A stretch of DNA of 22,500 nt from contig JACVTC010000071.1 in the NCBI GenBank assembly GCA_016946835.1, positions 697,501-720,000 of the forward strand. Reading direction: 5' to 3'. The position numbers were made by a program, and so were the translations under genes. The notes under the pieces were generated by a model. It searched no databases. It was not told the DNA's origin and was given only the letters and a program-made list of their open reading frames with translations. This document shows positions 20,637 to 22,500 of this stretch, one piece after another; positions within the stretch are counted from its first letter, which is position 1, and the number at the start of each line of letters is the position of its first letter. The stretch comes from Neocallimastix lanati (nom. inval.). Taxonomy: Eukaryota; Neocallimastigomycota; Neocallimastigomycetes; Neocallimastigales; Neocallimastigaceae.

Positions 20637-22205
20637 ATGGTTAATATTATTTTATTATTTTTTACTTTATTAATTATTATTATTTCTATTTTTTTTTTTT
20701 TTTTTTTTTTTTTTTAATCATTAATGTTATTAATGTTATTAATTTTATATTATTTTATATTTTATTTCGTATAGCTTAATTCTCCAGTTCCACTTCAAAA
20801 AGTTAAAGTTGAAACAAATCAAATTTCAAAATTAGTTTCATCAACTAATAGTCAAAGTAGTCCAATTTTCAATCAAGTTATGATTCCACAAGATTCTAAT
20901 AATTCAAAGGATGTTAAATTATCTTTCCAATATCCAACAAATTATCAAGTTCAAGTTTCTTTACAACAACCTCAAACAAATGCTCAAGCTGGTAGAATTA
21001 GTCCAGCTGGTGTTGCTGATATAAATTATGGTCAGAATAATAATGCTAATGCTTCTTTACCACAAGTCATTGTTCATTCAAATACTTCTGTTCAACAAAT
21101 TATTGTTCAACCTGCTACTCAACAATTAGTATATCAACCTAATGCAAATGCTACAACGACAACTACTGTTACTCCTTTAGTTAGTAATAATAATCTTAAC
21201 ATGAATGGATTTGTAATTCAGCAACAGCAACAACAACAACAATCTATGGAACCAATTCAACAAGTTATTGTTCAATCTCAAGTTCCTACTGTTGCAGTGT
21301 CTTCAGTGGCATTGAATTCAAATTCAAATTCTACTCCAATTTCAACTGTTCCATTAGCTACTCCATCTCAAACTCCATTACAATTACCATCACAAATTCA
21401 ATGTCAAACTAATTCACCAAATACCATTCAACAAGTTGTAGTTCAATTACAAACAATTAAAAATTCAAATTTAGGTTCAAGTTCGAATTCAAATTCCAAG
21501 GTTGTTAATAATGTTTCTCCAATTCAAGCTGCAAATCAACAAACTATAATGATTCCATCTAATCAAGGATTAGTTTCTCCAATTACTCCTGTTTCCATTA
21601 AACAGGAATATGGTGCTTCTATTAAGAAGGAAAGTTTTTCATCAAATACAATGATTAATGAAACAAAAATTAAGGAAGAACCCAAAGTAATTACTCCTCT
21701 TTCTTCTCCATTAATGGAAGAATCTGTTGAAAAGAATATTATTACTATTAATTTAGCAAATTATAAACCTATTAATTCACATTTAGAAAATTATAAGAAT
21801 AATAAACCAGCAGTCTTAAAGTTTATTCCGGTTAAGACTAAGAATTCATCAATTTCTAAAAGAAAAGTAGATGGAAATAGAATTATGAAAAATTCGGCTT
21901 CTGTCTATAAATGTGATGTATGTCAAAAGGAATTCTTAAAGTATTATCAAATGAAATCTCATTTAAGAACTCATATGACCGAAAAGCCATTTAAATGTGA
22001 ATATTGTACTAGAGCTTTTTGTCGTAAACATGATTTAGCTAGACATGTACGTATTCATACCGGAGATACTCCTTATATTTGTTCTAATTGCTTTAAAGGT
22101 TTTGCTAGATCCGATGCTTGTACTAGACATGTTCGTCAAAATCTTTGTAAAAGAAATATAATTAATTACAATCCAGATACAAAGGATGTCAAAGTTGCTA
22201 TTTAA
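18513..22205 (+). CDS. C2H2 zinc-finger transcription factor, Swi5/Ace2-like fingers, four exons
   Basis: Exons 18513-18840, 19294-19446, 19655-20127 and 20775-22205 join in frame (2385 bases, 794 residues plus TAA). Introns are phase 1, phase 1 and phase 0; split codons 110 and 161 become Glu and Ala. The ATG at 18513 follows an in-frame TAA at 18501-18503, which fixes the start. Seen: Ser/Asn/Thr/Gln-rich, probably disordered residues 1-680; Q6 at 267-272 and Q8 near 467-474; a more ordered-looking patch at 289-318 containing YYINVNGQWK; about 20 Ser/Thr-Pro sites; basic KRKV at 680-683; three fingers at 698-776. The finger block resembles fungal Swi5/Ace2 regulators, which bind DNA in the nucleus and are controlled by proline-directed kinases; target genes here are unknown. 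Retaining any intron gives an early stop. Other C2H2 families (Crz1-like) are less likely because of the final finger. The gene is certain, the subfamily is inference, and no symbol is justified. Confidence 0.93.
18841..19293 (+). other. Intron 1 (453 bases)
   Basis: Donor GTAAAT directly follows GAG at 18838-18840; the acceptor is ATTAG ending at 19293. Removing it changes the split codon 110 to GAA and opens the frame through exon 2; retaining it stops the frame after three more codons. The 5' half to about 19020 is A/G-rich with many Gs and few Cs; the 3' half is nearly pure A/T with several copies of the palindrome TAATAATTATTA. No strong branch-site match was found by eye. Confidence 0.9.
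19447..19654 (+). other. Intron 2 (208 bases)
   Basis: Donor GTAAAT follows AATAATG; the acceptor is AATAG ending at 19654. It is phase 1, and splicing creates the GCT (Ala) codon 161. It contains an A9T8 junction at 19472-19488 and a short AAATA pentanucleotide run near 19550-19575. ACTAAT at 19617-19622, about 34 bases before the acceptor, is a plausible branch site. Confidence 0.9.
20436..20574 (+). repeat. Intronic minisatellite, four copies
   Basis: The 18-mer TGATGTTATTAATGCAAT starts at 20436, 20476, 20521 and 20557 without change, separated by variable A/T filler (start spacing 40, 45 and 36). Degenerate pieces occur before (around 20398) and after (around 20725) the T runs. Confidence 0.9.
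20583..20635 (+). repeat. T53 homopolymer in intron 3
   Basis: An uninterrupted run of 53 T on the coding strand, the longest homopolymer in the window. It lies about 140 bases before the acceptor. The true length may vary or be misassembled, because such runs slip in sequencing. Confidence 0.9.
21060..21446 (+). other. Glutamine-rich region with repeated hydrophobic QQxxVQ motif
   Basis: Within exon 4 (residues 414-542) a short motif recurs: PQVIVH 414-419, VQQIIVQ 424-430, TQQLVYQ 433-439, IQQVIVQ 479-485 and IQQVVVQ 536-542. Each copy sets a beta-branched hydrophobic triplet between glutamines. A Q8 run of mixed CAG and CAA codons lies between copies three and four. Glutamine-rich segments with spaced bulky hydrophobics act as activation surfaces in factors such as Sp1; that role here is inference. 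Confidence 0.7.
21912..22148 (+). other. Three-finger DNA-binding domain (C2H2, C2H2, C2HC)
   Basis: Residues 698-776 of the zinc-finger protein. Finger 1 ligands are C698, C701, H714, H718; finger 2 C726, C729, H742, H746; finger 3 C754, C757, H770, C776. Fingers 1 and 2 are C-X2-C-X12-H-X3-H and the linkers TEKPF and TGDTPY are close to the canonical TGEKP type. Finger 3 ends H-X5-C. Helix positions -1/3/6 read K/Q/S, R/D/R and R/A/R in order. The RxHDLxRH helix of finger 2 and the RxDAxxxH...C pattern of finger 3 match, from memory, the Swi5/Ace2 family. Finger 3 carries Cys at helix position 4, where Leu is usual. Confidence 0.93.
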
Positions 22206-22316
22206 AACAACGAAGTATCTTCATAAATTATTGTAATATTTATAGTGAAAAAAAAAAAGAGAGAAATATCGTGTTTCTCTTTAAAGAAATAATAAAAAAA
22301 AAATTTTTTTTATTTC
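22206..22316 (+). terminator. 3' UTR with hairpin and AATAAA
   Basis: After the TAA at 22203-22205 comes a short hairpin, AGAGAAA (22260-22266) pairing with TTTCTCT (22274-22280) over a 7-base loop. AATAAA follows at 22291-22296, then an A10T8 junction. AATAAA is weak evidence in DNA this rich in A. The hairpin is one of the few with G:C pairs nearby. Confidence 0.4.
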
Positions 22317-22500
22317 AATATTTATTTATTAAACAAAAAAACAAACATACAAAAAAAAAAAAAAAAGTAAGTAAAATAAATTAAAATGAAACTATCTTTT
22401 ATTACTTTTTTTTTTTTTCAATTCTTTGAATTGGAGAATAAAACTTTTTTTTTTTTTTTTTTTTAAAATCTATGTTAACAAGAAAAAAAAAAAAAAAAAG
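22317..22500. other. Low-complexity downstream flank
   Basis: A/T sequence with T20 at 22445-22464 and an A run at the window end. A small inverted repeat CAATTC-TTT-GAATTG lies at 22419-22433. No gene is visible. Confidence 0.7.

Larger units (their letters stand above)
20128..20774 (+). other. Intron 3 (647 bases) with T53 tract and minisatellite
   Basis: Donor GTAAAT follows AGACAA and the acceptor is GTATAG ending at 20774. It is phase 0: exon 4 reads LNSPVPLQKVKVE straight into the frame that ends at the zinc fingers. The first ~170 bases are purine-rich with G runs; the remainder is T-rich, with four copies of an 18-base motif, a run of 53 T (20583-20635) and one of 27 T (20689-20715). 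Confidence 0.9.

Noticed and set aside
18513-22205. Three separate genes at 18513, 19693 and 20880
   Set aside because: The frames join exactly through GTAAAT...AG introns with preserved phase, coding sequence continues upstream of the ATGs at 19693 and 20880, and an extra exon at 19294-19446 fits only the spliced model.

Overview
The window looks like nuclear DNA of an extremely A+T-rich eukaryote, most likely an anaerobic gut fungus (Neocallimastigomycota). The reasons are: almost nothing but A and T outside the one gene, homopolymer runs of 20-53 bases, dense 4-7-base microsatellites, a gene with AT-filled spliceosomal introns and codons ending nearly always in A or T, and a C-terminal zinc-finger block of the fungal Swi5/Ace2 kind. 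A dictyostelid is a weaker alternative: its intergenic regions are usually short, whereas here about 18.5 kb precedes the gene. The organism call is inference; no ribosomal or mitochondrial marker is present.

Layout. Positions 1-18,480 hold no gene I can defend. They are low-complexity A/T sequence with (a) three clusters of one palindrome-cored repeat at 0.65-1.14, 5.97-6.10 (inverted) and 11.74-12.13 kb; (b) simple arrays, notably AAAT at 2.60 and 6.22 kb, a long AAATA array at 8.96-9.53 kb and a perfect 20-base unit repeated seven times at 13.04 kb; (c) foldback structures: a 28-base perfect inverted repeat at 4.57 kb, a MITE-like element at 3.14-3.35 kb and a small inverted repeat at 5.56 kb; (d) six short islands of higher complexity (7.15, 7.92, 8.83, 9.93, 12.2 and 13.5 kb), most carrying a short protein-like open frame, which may be gene relics or unannotated RNAs.

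Positions 18,513-22,205 hold the only convincing gene: four exons joined by three introns (453, 208 and 647 bases) that all start GTAAAT. The splices preserve frame exactly and give a 794-residue protein. It is a nuclear transcription factor by architecture: a disordered Ser/Asn/Thr/Gln-rich body, a glutamine-rich segment with repeated QQ-(I/V/L)-(I/V)-V-Q motifs, four consensus SUMO-acceptor motifs, a basic KRKV signal and three C-terminal zinc fingers, the last with Cys replacing the final His. The separate open frames at 18.51, 19.69 and 20.88 kb are exons of this gene, not separate genes.

No complete new system (defence, biosynthetic or mobile) is visible. The best leads are the dispersed palindromic repeat, the 28-base foldback, the transcription factor's domain arrangement, its T53-bearing intron, and the unexplained complexity islands.
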